Of a DNA stretch of 64,000 nt, positions 36,898-49,301 are shown piece after piece. The notes under the pieces were generated by a model, which was given only the letters and a program-made list of their open reading frames with translations, did no database searches and was not told the origin of the DNA. The stretch is from Aphidius gifuensis. Lineage: Eukaryota > Arthropoda > Insecta > Hymenoptera > Braconidae. Position 1 is the first letter of the stretch, and every line of letters begins with the position of its first letter. The stretch spans positions 3,906,001 to 3,970,000 of the forward strand of contig NC_057793.1 of the NCBI RefSeq assembly GCF_014905175.1. The letters are read 5' to 3'. The position numbers and the translations under genes were made by a program.

Positions 36898-38699
36898 CCA
36901 TACAGGTGTTTACTGCGAAAAACTTGGAAAATTATTACTGTTATCTCGATTTTTTTTCGATTTAAATTAAAATTTTTATTATAAATTTTATTTTATTTTA
37001 TATTCAACCTTCAAAGTAACAATAGAGTATTTTCTCTTTTTTTTTTTTTTTTTTTTCACAATTATTTTACAATTCATTATTGCAAAAAAAAACCTTGAAA
37101 AATTTATTTTATTTTTCTATTCCGTCCAAAATATTTCTAACATGTTAAAGCACTTAAAATTTTAGAATTTTAGATAATTTTTTCTTTTTTTTTTTTTTCT
37201 TTATGATTTTTATAAAAATTTAACACGGTGGATTATCACGGTTAGATGCAAAAAAAAAAGCCATAAAAATTCAATGGCACAACCATTAACCATAAATGTT
37301 TTGGACGATGTTAAATAATTTTCAAAAAGAATTTTTCTTTTTTACATTTACAGGACATTTCTTTTTCACTTTCAAGGATCTCATTGGGAAAAAAAATGTA
37401 CCGTTTTATGGTAGTTTTTCGGTGTGTACAAGGTAAGACATAAAATTTACGATTGTTAAAAGAAAATTCTTTTGACGGCATCACTTTTACTTTTTTTTGT
37501 TTTCTTTATTTTATTTTTTTTAAAAACTTAACATTATGAAAAACGCAAGGGGAGAGGTTTGCGGCAATAAAATAGTCTAAAACATTTCGTTTCGGAGGTG
37601 TATATTGCTACAGACTTTTAACACAGGTACACATAAATGTCTTGGGTTTGTTGATTCAAGGTTGAAACTGGAACTGTTAACAATGCATCTAGGCATGTTG
37701 AAGTAAGGGTCTAATTCATTATACACATATTTTTTTTTCTCTCATAAATGCCAAAATGAGACGAGCTGCTGAGTGCATCAAAATAATAATAATAAATTTT
37801 AAATTCATCTTGCCGTAAAAATATATTCAAAATAATTCGAAAAAAAAAAATATACAAAATTCTCATATCTTCGTTATATTAGTTACATATTATTTTTATG
37901 AAAAATTTTATTTACAAAAATTTATTTATCTTCTACTGACCACAGGTGCACATTGCCACATAATAATAGTATTTTTCAAAATAACCTTCGGCAATATTCG
38001 ACCCTAAAGTCTTCCGGCGTTTAAAAAAAAAAAATCTATATTTCAAAAATAATAACTAAAGTTAAAAATATATTTTTTTGCCACATATTGATAATAGTAA
38101 TATAAGCTTAATATTATAACGGGATTATTTTGTTTCCGGTGTGATCTGATGACCTGAAAAAAAATTATTAATTTGCTATTGAGGTCAATCGATATTATTG
38201 GCAATAACATGCGTCACTAATTTTCACTGATATAAACTTTATATTTAAAAATAAAAATATAACAATATATAATTTAAATTAAATGTAATTCTAATTTTAT
38301 AATAATTATATTTTCAAATGTAAATATATTTCATGTACAAGCATTAACAAAAGCCAATATTTATAATAGAGGTGATAAAAAAAAAGGGTAAAACAAAATT
38401 GTGAATAAAATAGCATTAAACTAGCAAATGCATATTCATGGAAAACGTATGTTGGATTAGACAAATCCAAGTATTACAACACGCCTTATAAAATACAAAA
38501 TACCACAAGCAAATAAATTCTATATTATAATTTGCATTGTCAATTTAAAAATATTACCAACAAAAAAAAATGTATATAAAAATTTCAAGAATTAAATACA
38601 AAATAATTAAAATAATTATCACTATAACAATATACAACAATAAAATGATTATTAATCCTAATATAAAAAGGACAAACATCATCGGTCTTCCGGACATTT
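36898..38699. other. AT-rich non-coding region
   Basis: A/T-rich sequence with no exon or RNA gene recognised. Short islands near 37380-37450 and 37550-37720 have no frame. Confidence 0.55.
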
Positions 38700-38849
38700 G
38701 ATTGGTCATTGTTTTTTTCTCACTTACTCTCATACAAATTTCTTTCTGTTTGCCTTTTTCTATTATTTTTTTATTTATTTCGTTGGCAACGAAAAAACAA
38801 CAAAAAAAAGCGAGTAAACAAAATTTTTTTTGATATTTATTATATTTTT

Positions 38850-39890
38850 TTTTTTAAAATTGACATATTAAGCTAGCACAACTTTTTTAATAATCATCGG
38901 ATCTTGATGCAATTGGGCTTGAAATTTTGTGCGAATTATGTGTTTTTTATGTGTGAAGAAATAAATTTGAAAGAAAATTTTTTTTTTATTTTTTACATTT
39001 TTTTAAAAAATTCAAATATTAAGCTAGCACAACTTTTTTAATAATCATCGGATCTCGATGCAATTGGGCTTGAAATTTTGTGCGAATTATGTGTTTTTTA
39101 TGTGTGAAGAAATAAATTTGAAAGAAAATTTTTTAAAATATTTTTTATATTTTTTTTAAAAATTGAAATATTAAGCTAGCACAACTTTCTCAATAATCAT
39201 TGGATCTCGTTGCAATTGGGCTTGAAATTTTGTACGAATTATGCGTTTTTTATGTGTGAAGAAATAATTCAAAAACAAAATTTTTTTAAATATTTTTTAT
39301 ATTTTTTTTTTTAAAATTGACATATTAAGCTAGCACAACTTTTCTAATAATCATCGGATCTCGATGCAATTGGGCTTAAAATTTTGTGCGAATTATGTGT
39401 TTTTTATGTGTGAAGAAATAAATTTGAAAGAAAATTTTTTTAAATATTTTCTATATTTTTTTTAAAAATTGACATATTAAGCTAGCACAACTTTTTTATT
39501 AATTATTAGATCTTGATGCAATTGGGCTTGAAATTTTGTTCGAATTATGTGTTTTTAATGTGTGAAGAAATAATTCAAAAACAAAATTTTTTTAAATATT
39601 TTTTACATTTTTTTAAAAAATTCAAATATTAAGCTAGCACAACTTTCTCAATAATCATCGGATCTTGATGCAACTGGGCTCGAAATTTTGTGCGAATTAT
39701 GTGTTTTTTATGTGTGAAGAAATAATTCAAAAACAAAATTTTTTTAAATATTTTTTATATTTTTTTTTAAAATTGACATATTAAGGTAGCACAACTTTTT
39801 CAGTAAACATTCAATCTTGATGTTATTAGACTAAAAATTACGTGTGAATTATGTGTGATTTATGTGTAAATAAATAAATTAAAAAAATTT
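38850..39890 (+). repeat. Tandem array, seven ~152-bp units
   Basis: The anchor AGCTAGC recurs at 38871, 39022, 39174, 39328, 39480 and 39632, with the variant AGGTAGC at 39784. Spacings are 151, 152, 154, 152, 152 and 152. Each unit carries a conserved core (CACAACTT, then TGCAATTGGGCTTGAAATTT, then GAATTATGTG, then TGTGAAGAAATAA) separated by a variable A/T linker. Two linker variants occur, one with AAATTTGAAAG (units 1, 2 and 4) and one with AATTCAAAAACAAA (units 3, 5 and 6). The last unit is strongly diverged, as expected at an array edge. Confidence 0.93.
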
Positions 39891-39982
39891 TTCGTCAATT
39901 TATTCATTTTTTTTTTTTTTTATGATAATACTTGTGTTTATAAAATCAATGAACAATGAACCTTTTAGAAGATATAGATACA

Positions 39983-39999
39983 GGCGCGCGTAGCGCGCC
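39983..39999 (+). repeat. GC hairpin, 7-bp stem
   Basis: GGCGCGC, a GTA loop, then GCGCGCC form a perfect stem in A/T-rich surroundings, 10 bp before CTCG and just past the tandem array. Read here as a Helitron-type 3' terminal hairpin. Confidence 0.7.
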
Positions 40000-40010
40000 A
40001 ATGTGCTCGT

Positions 40011-43000
40011 TAATAATAAAATTAACAATATTATCTAATTTATAAAAAAATATAAATTTTAAATTTTTTACTTTTCAAAATCCAGGGAGTGTCAGTCAGC
40101 TCGTGCGCTAATGTCATTGATGGGAATTAATAATTCATCCCTAGAGAAATAATAACCTGGTCCCAAGACATCCCCATGGATTTTGTGAGGATAAAAAAAA
40201 AAAATAAATTCCAAGGATAATATATAAGATGGCACGCGTGTCTTTCCATTCATTGTAGGTGGAATTTTTTTTTTTTAATATTCATTTCTTTGAATATTAA
40301 GAAAAGAGTTTGTTGCTGATCCTTCCTCTGCATACACACACATATATTTTGAGTGATTATTATTTCATATGAAGAGACCTTTCATCATGATGAAAAGTCT
40401 TGTGCATGTATCTATAATTTAAAAGTATATTAAATAATAAATATGTGCGTGTTTGTTGTATATATATACGCCGGCGGGCTTTCATAGTCGGTTACGCGAA
40501 CATTGTGTCACGCATCGGATTATCCTCTTGGTTTCTCTCCCCATCGAAGGTCGAGGTGTAAAAAGGGTTGTGCATGTGTTGTATTTATTTCGCGTTATAT
40601 CGCGTTGTAAAGTTGACTAGTGTCAGTGTATATGTAAAATATAATCATACTATAGACTCGTTGCCCATTCAAATGCAGATCCCCAATGGAGAACCGGATG
40701 AAAGCTGTCGATCCACAGGAATATAAACGCGAGAAAAAGAAACTCGAGACTTATATATACGTATAAACATATGCAAAAAAAAAAAGAGGGTTACATGTCG
40801 TATATGAAAAATTTTTGTTTAGTTAAAAAATTATTATTCAAAAGCGTGACATCTTGAATTGTAACGAGCACTTCATTCTTGCATACACGTTGTTTAGATT
40901 CAAAAAAAAAAAAAGGTCTTGCATTTTTCAATGGTTTTTTGGTTTATATGTGTTGCTTATACCTATTGATATATACCCGAATTTTTGACGACCGTTTAAA
41001 GGCACGTGGGATATTTCATTTGAATACACCTGAATTTCATTCAATCTATCGTTATTTTAATGCAATATGATTCAAACATTTTTTATTAAATAAATCTACT
41101 GTACAAAAGGGTTTTTTTTTTCTTTTTTATTCAATCGAAAGTCATTCTTTGTCGTTTTATATTTTATTTGTCAGTTTGGATTTTTTTTTAAATTTATCTT
41201 TTAATAGTTTTTTTGTCAGTGAATTATTTTTCTTTATGGATTTTATTTTAATTAATTTTGAAGATTATAAACAATTTAGTTTTAATTTTCATTCAGTTGA
41301 TTTGTTGATTTTATTTTGATACTTTATTGTCATATGAATTTGGAGGGATAAATTATGTAGAGTCAGAAAAAAGTCTACCAACTTTACAGCTACATACATG
41401 ATATTAATATTTTTTAAATATGCAATAACAAGTTGTACAGTTATATAATTGGCATGGAAAAATTTGTTATTAGTTATTACCTTTTTGACATTTCAATAAT
41501 CGAAACAAAGAATATATAAATAGCCTTAATTATCAAAGAAAAAAAAAAGAAAATCAATAAAGCTCAATGCCAAATGAAATTCAATCGTCGCAGTTAAATT
41601 TTGAATACTCTAAATTAACCTTTTAGTATTATGGAAGTGACTCTTATTTCAATTACCAAATAAATTTATATATAAATAAGAAAAAAAAATAAAAAAAAAA
41701 AACAAAATGCCATAGGTAAGTTGAAAAAATCTTTAACATGCTTGATTAATTTCACATCCCCATGGGTTCCTGCATCCTATTGTGAAAAATGACATATAAA
41801 AAAAAAAAAGAAAAGAAAGTATCAACTGTAACATGGGAAGGGTTTTTTTTTTTTTTAAGCTGAACAATATCTGTTTTTTAGATAAAATAATGATCGATCC
41901 AATCGAAAGCATCTTGTAACATTTAGTTTACAAAAGAAAAAAAAAAATATATTAATCAAAAAAAAATATAACAATGAAAAGTTTGATATTTAAAAATTGT
42001 TGATAAATCTAATTGTGTAAAATGAGCTACTTTACTTTGATTTTTGCAACAATCGTCAGTCATAAATAAAAAATAATAATTGTAAATAAATAAAAGACAT
42101 AAAAAAACAGGTGAAAAATCGCAATTTGTGTAAAAAGGTATAGAATAGTTTGAAGACTGCCTGTAGTGATTTGAGAACAATGACCATCACATCGCAATCC
42201 TAGCAAAGCACTAGAAAAGAGTGAAGTATTTATGGGTCTCTTCTATGTTTCAAAAGCTTTCCTTATATACTAAAGTAAAGATTATCAAAAGATTTAAAAA
42301 AAGAAACACATTTTTATTCTTCAGACAGCAACGCATATAAAGCATTGGCATTTTATAGATGCACACTGTGTTCGATAGAAATAAATACCCCATGGTGATG
42401 CTAATGAAGCCTCTTCGTAATGAATCCATTTGAAAAAAACTTCAAGATTCTCAGATAAACTAAATAGTGGTGATAGATTTTTTTTTTTTTTTTCTTTTTT
42501 TATAAATCGTTTTTTATTTAATTTATTTATTTTTGTATTTTTAAAGTGATACTATATTTTATTTGTCTTATTGAATTATTGGAAATTTTTCATTGAAATT
42601 TATAATAATGAAATATTTATTTGATGAAATTTTGCGGTTAAATAGCTTTTAGTCTAGTAAAAATTTATTTATTTTTTTCAAAACATCAATACCATTATAA
42701 TATTTGTAAAAATAACATTCAAAATATGCAAAATAAAATAAAAAAGTGCCTCTATTGTAGTGTAGTAAAAAAAAAATGTATGTTTTAAAGTTTTCTCTTT
42801 TATTTTTTATAAAAAAAATATATCCCAAAAATTTAGTAGTTGTTTCCACCTTTTCCTTGCTTTTCGTCTCTTTTAAATGTTTTTTTTTCTTTTTTTTTTT
42901 TTTGTCAGTCAGTCAGTTTATGTGTTGCCTCGGCGAATTTTCTAACATTAGATATCCCGCTGTGTTCTTTTCCATGTATGCCAGCTGAACAATAGTCACT

Positions 43001-43564
43001 ATGGCACCGACGATTCTACGACAATCGCATGGAAATCGTGACAGGATACATTTGAAAATCCATGCTTAATATATATACTGTCGTAAATTTTCCCAGTAAT
43101 TCTCTGTCAAAAAAAATAAAATAAAATAGAAAAAAGAAAAATAAAAAAAAAAACACGCATCTCACACATTTTTAAAAATTGTAAATTAACATAACAAGAT
43201 ATAAATTTACATAAAAAATGCAAAAAAAAAAAAAAAATACACACAATAACAAGAGTGTTGAAACATTTATTAAATATTATACAAATCGTAAGTCTAGACC
43301 AATACGAGAGTCTATTTTTTATTTCATTTTTATCCCCCGTATTTATTTACCTAGAAAATTGTATTTTTTTTTTTTTGTTCAATTTCAATTTACCGAGCAT
43401 CGATAGATAAAAAAAATCCTAAAAAATAAAATAAGAAATTCGAAATTTTTTACTTCTCCGTATTTGTTTATTTCGAAAACATGTATGTTATAAAGTAGAA
43501 AAAAAAAACGATAGTTGTTTTTGTTTCGTGACTTTTTTTTGTTACGAAAAAATACGTAAGTTTC
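40011..43564. other. AT-rich non-coding region
   Basis: No supported gene. Islands at about 40080-40200, 40470-40740 and 42900-43080 have mixed composition and CpG-containing strings but no protein-like frame with splice sites. Confidence 0.5.
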
Positions 43565-43655
43565 ATGTGGACATTCAAAACAAATTCTCGGGTTCGTGTG
43601 AATTCTCTAGGGGATCATGAGCCCTTACTAGACTCTCCCGACTACCGGCGCCACT
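43565..43655 (+). other. Candidate first coding exon, 30 codons (weak)
   Basis: An ATG frame reads MWTFKTNSRVRVNSLG, then DHEPLLDSPDYRRH, and reaches ACT/GTAAGA, a good donor, leaving phase 1. The residues are balanced, unlike the surrounding frames, and the DNA is GC-richer than its flanks. An in-frame TGA lies about 36 bases upstream, consistent with a start exon. TAAG at 43557-43560 could instead be a poor acceptor. No downstream exon was identified. Confidence 0.25.
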
Positions 43656-46111
43656 GTAAGAATTTCGTTTGGTTGATTTTTTTTTTTTTTAAATTCTCCC
43701 TATTCTTCTATTGTCTCCCTCAATTTTACATCTTTCTATGTCTATATATATATAATTTTTTCTACCCCTATCTTCTCATCCTCGCAGTCAAAAAATCCAC
43801 TCACCCTATCTACTCTAAAAAGTCATATACCAACACTTGAAACTATGCATGTAGAAGAGTGGTTTTATAAATCACAAAAGCACGCAAGAATTACATGAAT
43901 AATTTCACAACAAAGTATATAAACCACCAAGTGAAGAAGATTTCACTTGAGCTTTTACTAAGACAATGAGAAAATTAACATTTTTTTTTTGTTTTTTTAT
44001 TTTTATTCATCTTGACACACGACTGTCACAGTTGGTCTCATACTGTCAGCTAAAATACTAAATTATTTTTAATATTATATTTAAAAATTATTCAAAGTTG
44101 AATTGTAATCTTGATTTATTTAAATATTTTAAATAATTAAATATAAATAATTATGATTTGATTTTTATACAAAATGAAAATCATATCTTAAATTATCAAA
44201 TATTGATACAGAAATATAATCGAATTAACTGATTATTTGATAAGATTTGTTGGAGCAAGAGACCACAACTTTCCGTCAAGGGATTTCAGATTTAGATTGC
44301 CATGTCTCGTCTTACCCATACTTTATGCAACGAGTTTCTAATATATCACAGTCAAAAGTACCTCAAATGCCTCATTATGTAATTTTAAAATTTATTAAAT
44401 TAAATAAAAAATTTCAGTTTCCCTTTTCAAGGGAAGCAAAAAAAAAAAAAAAAAAAACCGAAAAAATATAATTTCATTAATTAAATATAATAATATATTT
44501 TCTAAAATAATTAAATAACCAATCAAATTTAATAGAAAAAAAAAAAACGAAAATAATTAAACAAGTTACAAGAGTTTGTGCATAGATATAGAGTCGAGAG
44601 ACAAGCCATAAATATCAAAAGTGCATCTCATTCGATCAAAAGTCCAATAACTATTCCAAGGGTGTATATAGAATGGATTACAAGACAGGATTAAGTTTAT
44701 AATTGAAGTTTAGATACGCAGAGAATGATGGTATTTGGTATATTCGTGGAGAAAATATATATACCCTGAAGGACATCAGAAATGAGAATTTTCGTTGAGT
44801 GTCCAGGGTCCGAGAAATTGACTAAGTCTTTCTCTCTCTTACTTTGAGTGTGTTTGCATATATAAATTTTATGTATTAGTATACATATATATATGAGAGT
44901 AATCGATCAAGTTGGCCACCCAAGCCAGCCAGCCAGCCAGCCAGTGTTACATTGGTCTTGAACAGTCTTTCTCTTGCAAAATTCTCTCCCTGTTATGGCC
45001 CCACCCTTTGCTTGGCATTATTCAGAAATTTACCTAACGTAGGCACAACGGTGGCAACCACCACTACCACCATCACCGTCACCATCAAAATGCCACTGTC
45101 TTTATTCTTTGTATATTTTTCTCTAAACATATATTATTTGTGTGTGTTGATGTAGATGTGTTGGTGTTTATATGTAAAGATATTCATATAACTATCTTTG
45201 TCTCTGACTCTCGTCCATCCCTGAGAATATACATATATATATTTAAAATAAACCCCTCTTCCTCTTGATGAAGCAGGATCAGAGTGCCTGCCTCGACATC
45301 GTGCAAGCGGCCTAGGATAGACTGAGCTTGTTATGGACGTGATGGACCCTACGTTGCTCATGGCTATATATGCTAAGGCAATGTTGAAAGGGGAAAGAGA
45401 GAAATGCCAGTTTATATATACATATATATACACACATTTTATATATAAGGGGAAAATGAGAAGCTTTTAGAGCTTGGAATATTCACGAGGCAAGGCTTGG
45501 ACAAGCGAAATACATTCTCCATCTCACAATCTCTCTTATGCAAAGACAGGAGAAGCAACGACGTTTTTTCTAATATCCACTCACGTCCATACTGGTTTTT
45601 CTTTGCTGATAAAATGTAAAATATATATATATGTATATAAAGAAAATGTAATGGAAAATATAAGAAAAAAATTGAAGATGAAAAAAAAAAAATAATAATA
45701 AACGTAATGCTGTATAGTATTAACGAGAAAGGACACTTGTGTCAAGGGGATCAATAAAAAAAAAAAAAAGTAAAATTTTTTTTTAAAAAACATCACTAAC
45801 AATAATAAATAATGACTTGATATTAAAAAATATATTTTTAACTTATAATGATAGATTTATAAAAAAGCAAAAATTGAGGAAAATAAACTTCAAAGAATTT
45901 TATTTGCAAAGAGAAAAAAAAAAAAAAAAAAAATTATATACAGTTAAGAGTATATATTTTTTAATTTTATCGAAAATTTGAATTTCAAAGGAATTGTAAA
46001 TTGTAATGTGAATATCTTATGCAACTATATTTATTCATAGTTGTATGTCTTTGAATCGATTCAACTCTCTCTCTCTTGTGTGTTAAAGTTTGTCTCTTGA
46101 AAATTGAAGCA
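43656..46111. other. AT-rich region with simple repeats
   Basis: No firm gene. Islands at about 44240-44370, 44640-45110 and 45250-45600 contain CT, CCA and CAC strings. The - strand frame around 45230-45370 is Arg/Ser-rich but has no splice context. Confidence 0.5.
44924..44944 (+). repeat. (GCCA)5 microsatellite
   Basis: Five perfect tetranucleotide units plus one base. This is unusual here because most simple repeats in the window are A/T. Confidence 0.85.
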
Positions 46112-46342
46112 ATGTCAGATACTGTACGTAAATGGACAGTGTATAAAGTGAAATTGAGGGATGAGACAAGTGAGTCAAACAAGAAGTCCATATACATATT
46201 AGTATATGAGTTGACTTTGATTTGGTATTCAGACAACGTCGATGAGTTGTGCACACGTCAGTCCAAGTATGTATATAGCCAGAACTTCTGTAAGGACTTC
46301 TTCGGCAATCAGTGGTGGTCTACACTGGTTTGTTTGTCTTAG
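46112..46342 (+). CDS. Candidate small ORF, 76 aa (weak)
   Basis: An ATG-to-TAG frame beginning MSDTVRKWTVYKVKLRDE. The composition is balanced, with Cys and Trp in the second half and no homopolymer-driven run. There is no signal peptide, recognised motif or splice context. The - strand frame over the same DNA is also open for 89 codons, so local composition may explain both. Confidence 0.15.
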   Translation: MSDTVRKWTVYKVKLRDETSESNKKSIYILVYELTLIWYSDNVDELCTRQSKYVYSQNFCKDFFGNQWWSTLVCLS

Positions 46343-47808
46343 CGCGTGATTGGCACCCCCTTACCTCCTTGCAAACCCTACCAACCTTCAACATATATAT
46401 ATACTATTTACTGCAAATTCAGCATTTACTTTTATTCTTTATTTTACACTCTTTTCATGTATTCACCACACACATCTGATAAGTAAATATATTTATAATA
46501 AAAAATAAAAACGTTTAAATTTTTGAAAGATATTTTTTGGTGAAATTTTCTTTTAAATTATAATTTAAATTCTAAACTATGTTTAGAATTAATATTGGTG
46601 ATGTAATTGTGTTGGTTGAACGTGCGTGTATCATGAAACTCGGTTGGAATTTACCATCAAATGTAAATTTTGCAAGTTGCTTGGCATACATATATTACAT
46701 TTTGCTATGTATATATAAATTTCTGTGTATTCTCCCTATTGCTTGGACTTTGGACTTTATCCCTCCGAAGAATCTACACCCTTTTCTTTTGCAAGTGACG
46801 ACGACGACGATCCATTACATCTATCCCATCAATATCATATTTTACTTTTCTACCTTTTTTTTTTTCTCATGATCACAAATTATCAAGAAAATTTTAGGAC
46901 ATGTATATACCTAAAAATAAAATTTTCTTTTCTTTTGATTTTAATTTATTTTTTAATTACTATTCCAAATTTATATTTTTCAAGTGAATTCTTACTTCAA
47001 TGAGTTGATCACCTTCAATCTCGATATTAATGAAATATTTTTTTTTGATTTTTTTTCTTTTTTTACACTTGAACAAGGGTGACCAGCACACCCTTACCCT
47101 TATTCTGCTTGAATAAATTTTTGACTTTGATAATTTAAAAATGGAAAAAATTTTTCTATCACAATATCTTAAAATACAAGTTAATATTGGCCAAATAATT
47201 TAATATTCAAAAAATCCATTATTAACTACAAAAACGACATATTATATTTTCTTTTTTTATTATTAGCATTGTGGGAATTATTTATTGCAAAAATACCTAT
47301 CGCCACAAAAATAGTCCCTTGAATTTTTAGATTTTTTATAAAAATATTTATCAATAATAAAATAACGCCCAGTGATTATGAAGTTGAAGGTTTATAATTT
47401 ATAAATAAAATTGCTTTAATTTTTTGTAGTTAGGCCTTTATGTTATTATTAATTATTTAAATTGAAATTAAGAAAATGCCAATGTCTGCAGATAGATGTG
47501 AAGTTAGAATTTTTTTACTATTATCAATCAAATAATGTTTTAAAATAAAAAAGGTGAGTCGTGTTCGAATACAATAAATTAAAGTTTCATTCAAAATAAA
47601 TATATATAAATTATATTGGGTAAATTATTTGGTTCATTAATAATTTTTGAATATATTTTTTGTATTGATATATACAAAATTATATGAAGTAGGAATAAAA
47701 TATGTTTATACTTTGTCAGCCCAAATTTAAATGTAATTATTATTCATTTTTAATGTAATTTAAATATTTTATTTAAAACATAATGAAGATATGGACTCGT
47801 TGTGATTG
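46343..47808. other. AT-rich non-coding region
   Basis: No gene. It contains a perfect 7-bp stem with a 7-base loop at 47075-47095 (AAGGGTG, then CACCCTT). Confidence 0.55.
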
Positions 47809-47905
47809 ATATTTATGTTTAGTAGAAGTATAATCATGTCATATCGTGGTTAAGTCGGCAAACACCCGGCCATTGAGTTCCACGTTGTCAGTTCAAGTCG
47901 CATAT
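47809..47905 (+). mobile_element. tRNA-derived SINE-like sequence, copy 1
   Basis: An A-box-like string (TATCGTGGTTAAGTCGG, 47842-47858) and a B-box-like string (GTTCAAGTCGC, 47891-47901) are about 48 bp apart, as in pol III tRNA promoters. The leader ATATTTATGTTTAGTAGA is shared with a second copy 682 bp downstream. It does not fold as an intact tRNA gene: I see no proper acceptor stem. Confidence 0.5.
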
Positions 47906-48490
47906 TATTGCCATTACTTTAATTCTGAATCTTTTATGAAGATGTAGTGTAATAAGATGTGTGTACAGAATGATCAAGATTATCAGTGATTCAACCAAGT
48001 CAAGAAGTAAAATGTATGAGTCATGTCAGGTGTTTGAGTCAAATACGTCTTGGCATAAAATAAGGGGAGACACGCATAGTCCACCCTTGTTCTATGCTAG
48101 GAAGTATTTGCCCTTAACAACCTGTAAATAATTTTTATTTTTGACTATGCAATTGGAACACTTTAAATTGTATGTATTTTTATTTTTTATATAAATTTTT
48201 TTACATCCTTTTGTTAGTCAGACAACAATTTAATTTTGTTTTAATCCCGACAAGCCACATTTGCTCGCTACACTCTATTAAATCAAAAAAAATAAATAAA
48301 ATAAACCCTTTGAAGAATGAAATAAAAAAATACTCAGATAATATTAGTCAAAAATTTATAAAAGCTGGTGTTGTATTTCTTTTTATAATTATTATTGTCG
48401 AGCAATAATATTATCGTCTTTTTATATACTAAAATAAAAGCTCATCAATTCATTCTATTAAAATTCTTAATTCTATTTTATTAAAATTTT

Positions 48491-48566
48491 ATATTTATGT
48501 TTAGTAGAGGTGTGATTGTGTCTTATCGTGGTTAAGCCAGCAATGTCAATTGAAATATTATAAATA
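48491..48566 (+). mobile_element. SINE-like sequence, copy 2, internally deleted
   Basis: Its first 53 bases match copy 1 at 45 of 53 positions, including TATCGTGGTTAAG. It then skips about 25 bases and resumes at GTCAATTGAAAT, corresponding to GTCAGTTCAAGT of copy 1. The B box is therefore damaged. Confidence 0.5.
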
Positions 48567-49301
48567 CATTAATTTAACAAGTAAAAGCTAATTACTTATT
48601 TGTTGATAATAATTTAAATATATATAAAATCAATATAAAGCCAATAAAATCAAGTGTGTATAAAAATTCAAAAAAAATAAAAAATAAAAACTGAATATGC
48701 ACAAATTCATAATGGTGGAAAATGCACTGTATCCATTGATATATGCAACAATAGCCAGCTGGTGATTCAAAGCAATGGAAAATAGTCACCCATTGAGACA
48801 AGTTGAGTCCAATGTACAAGTAAAAAAAAAAAAAAAAAAAAAAAACTATATACGTCTATAAAATATATATGTATATAAAGAGAGGGAGTCACCTCGATCG
48901 AACGTAATTCTGTGAAAGGACTTGGGGGTCTCTCGGTAGATATAAATCCACCTATATATATACCTATATATTGTAAAGAGGGGTAGAGAGATGAAGAGTA
49001 TATATAAGAGAATATAAGAGGGAGAGAAATATCAACGAGCCAGTTGGTTGGATGGTGAGGCAACCGAGCAGAGAAAACACCCTAGATGCCTTGGTAAGTG
49101 GCGTATGGAGATATTCCAGCAAAAAGAAGAAGAAAAAATAGAAAATAAAAAAATAACAAGTGCAAATGAGTAAGTGAGTGAGTGAGTACGAGTATTGTAT
49201 ATTGCAGGGGAGGTTAGATGGTATTTGTATGTGATAGAAGGGTGCTAAAATCAAAATTACAAGGATAGAAAATAGAGAACAAGAGAAAAGGGAGATTGAA
49301 C
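48567..49301. other. AT-rich region with simple repeats
   Basis: No gene supported. Purine-rich (AGAG, GAGT) tracts produce - strand Ser/Leu/Tyr frames of about 75-98 codons that I treat as noise. Confidence 0.5.
49168..49188 (+). repeat. (GAGT)n microsatellite
   Basis: About five imperfect GAGT/AGTG units (one unit is TAAG). Confidence 0.7.

Larger units (their letters stand above)
38700..40010 (+). mobile_element. Probable non-autonomous Helitron-like element carrying a tandem array
   Basis: Three things support this. A 17-nt stem, TTTCGTTGGCAACGAAA, lies at 38778-38794. Seven ~152-bp tandem units follow. The block ends at a GC hairpin, GGCGCGCGTAGCGCGCC (39983-39999), in otherwise A/T DNA. 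Helitrons end in a GC hairpin about 10 bp before CTRR. Here the hairpin is followed by AATGTGCTCG, so the terminal CTRR is imperfect. Short non-coding Helitron relatives (HINE/DINE type) often carry internal tandem repeats. No Rep/helicase frame is present. The 5' edge is a guess. A satellite array next to an unrelated hairpin is the alternative. Confidence 0.45.

Noticed and set aside
38700..40010. CRISPR-like array
   Set aside because: The units are ~152 bp with A/T linkers and no short repeat/unique spacer pattern, in a eukaryotic context with no cas genes.
47836..47905. Functional tRNA gene
   Set aside because: A- and B-box-like strings are present, but no complementary acceptor stem is seen, and a deleted second copy nearby points to a SINE-type repeat.
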